DNA from: Platanthera guangdongensis
Lineage: Eukaryota; Streptophyta; Magnoliopsida; Asparagales; Orchidaceae
Direction of reading: 5' to 3'
NCBI GenBank assembly: GCA_039583875.1
Contig: CM077159.1
Location: 99,375,707-99,439,706 of the forward strand
DNA: 64,000 nt
The notes beneath the pieces are model-generated. The model did no database searches. It worked only from the letters and a program-made list of their open reading frames with translations, and was not told where the DNA came from. The position numbers and the translations under genes are program-made. Of the stretch, positions 63,189 to 64,000 are shown piece by piece. Within the stretch, counting starts at the first letter, position 1, and the number at the start of each line of letters is the position of its first letter.

Positions 63189-63507
63189 TTAAATCAAAGC
63201 TTCTCTATTTATCATACCAAGCTGATTTATGAAGAATAGATGGTTTCTTTCATCCAAAGGTTTGGTGAAGATATCTACTCTTTGTAAATCAGTGTAGATA
63301 TAGACAAGTTTAATTTTGTTTTTGTCAACACACTCTCTAATGAAATGATGCATAATGTCTATATGCTTAGTCCTACTGTAATGGACTGGATTTTGTGCTA
63401 TGGATATAACACTTGTGTTGTCACATAAGAAAGTTGAATTATTTAAGTTGAACCCATAGTACAGGAGTTGGTTTTGAATCCACAACATCTGGGAACAACA
63501 ACTTACC
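63189..63507 (-). pseudogene. Element C RNase H C-terminal fragment
   Basis: Reads LWIQNQLLYYGFNL, CDNTSVISIAQNP, YSRTKHIDIMHHFIRE and FTKPLDERNHLFF, matching the A RNase H end. It breaks off at about 63507 next to unrelated AT-rich sequence, so the element is truncated here. Confidence 0.9.
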
Positions 63508-64000
63508 CAAATTGGTTGAATTTTTTTTTAAATTAAATTAGAACCATAGAGCTACAAATTTAATGTTGACAACTTGTTCTGAAACAGCACCTAAGTATTT
63601 TTAATATTTAATTTAAAATTAACCAGTAAACATGACAAAAATATAAAAAAATCAAAATAAATATATAAGATCGAGCACGAATTTTGAAGCAGTTCCAACG
63701 CCTCCTGGTCATCTTCTTCCTCTAGCCAAGGGTTGGGATTGCCCGAACCTGGAGCAACTTACAAGCCTTTTTCCAGGCCATCCAACCACCTCCCTGGCCG
63801 GCCACCACCGCCACCACCTTCGTTGAGGTGGGGGCTATCACCGGGAGGCGGCACGGCTGCCGGAGGGGCGGATTCCGGCAAACCCGAGTGGTTGAAAAAA
63901 CATGAAATTTCTGAAATTTCTCTCACCCAATCTGGCTTAATTGAGCCCGATTTCTCTCCTAAAGGATTTAAAGATCTAGCCCACGAAGAGCGGAGTAGAG
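63508..64000. other. Unidentified sequence
   Basis: An AT-rich stretch to about 63670, then a GC-rich part with GGCCGGCCACC and CCACC repeats. No ORF, LTR terminus or known element is recognised. It may be the continuation of whatever element C was inserted in, or a junction created by its truncation. Confidence 0.4.

Larger units (their letters stand above)
45319..63507 (-). mobile_element. Element C: minus-strand Sirevirus related to A, 5' truncated, interrupted by element B
   Basis: From left to right: 3' LTR in two parts (45319-45699, 58400-59832), purine tract (59833-59848), env-like ORF, spacer array, and the C-terminal end of RNase H up to about 63507, where sequence becomes unrelated. 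The LTR end GTCTAACCCTTACTTTCA matches the A LTR end. gag, most of pol and the 5' LTR are missing from the window. The 5 bp flanking the left end are ATATG; no partner can be tested. Confidence 0.85.

Noticed and set aside
63780..63870. GC-rich CCACC/GGCCGGCC segment as a possible gene start or CpG island
   Set aside because: Only about 200 bp, no open frame with a recognisable product, and at the window edge. There is not enough to call a gene.

Overview
This is nuclear DNA of a flowering plant, made almost entirely of nested LTR retrotransposons. I see no host gene, rRNA or intact tRNA. The dominant class is Ty1/copia of the Sirevirus type. The signs are gag-pol followed by an envelope-position ORF, LTRs of 1.6 to 2.5 kb starting TGTTGG, the initiator-Met primer site TGGTATCAGAGG just after the LTR, and GGGGGAG purine tracts before the 3' LTR.

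Layout. 1-4202: a minus-strand Ty3/gypsy (Tat-like) gag and its GC-rich LTR, inserted in a Sirevirus LTR (4203-5157). That LTR in turn interrupts the 5' LTR (5158-7267) of element '0'. Element 0 runs 5158-39629; its gag is split by element A (7808-35041, target duplication TAATA). Element A carries an unidentified 2.1-kb insert in pol (13608-15698), and its 3' LTR is split by element 1 (21326-34309, target duplication TACAG). Element 1 is the youngest and best preserved copy. 39630-44611: minus-strand element D, the same LTR family as element 0, interrupted by a 480-bp TRIM-like element. 44612-45318: an unassigned LTR-like fragment. 45319-63507: minus-strand element C, a relative of A, whose 3' LTR is split by element B (45700-58399, a decayed relative of element 1). 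63508-64000: unidentified.

Coding parts. Gag (zinc knuckles), protease, integrase, RT (YVDD) and RNase H can be followed in elements 1, B and A. All have breaks, but element 1 has only three single-base frameshifts and an intact 920-codon envelope-position ORF. Elements 1, B, A, C and D all carry homologous envelope-position ORFs in which I see no obvious signal peptide or membrane segment.

The most interesting structure is non-coding. (1) The promoter half of each LTR family carries a dense array of one short inverted repeat, different in each family: GTGTCGACAC in 1 and B, CGTCGAAC/GTTCGACG in A and C, GCGTTGAGTGA/TCACTCAACGC in 0 and D, TCTCGAGA at 4.2 kb, and GCGGACT/AGTCCGC in the gypsy LTR. 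(2) The same family-specific motif recurs between pol and the env-like ORF, followed by a TATA box. This looks like a second, LTR-like promoter for the env-like gene. (3) Downstream of the LTR TATA box is a tandem array of mini-hairpins on a fixed frame (TGTAGG ... CTGAG) whose stems vary from unit to unit yet stay self-complementary. It is followed by two further conserved hairpins near the LTR end. This covariation suggests a selected, structured RNA leader.
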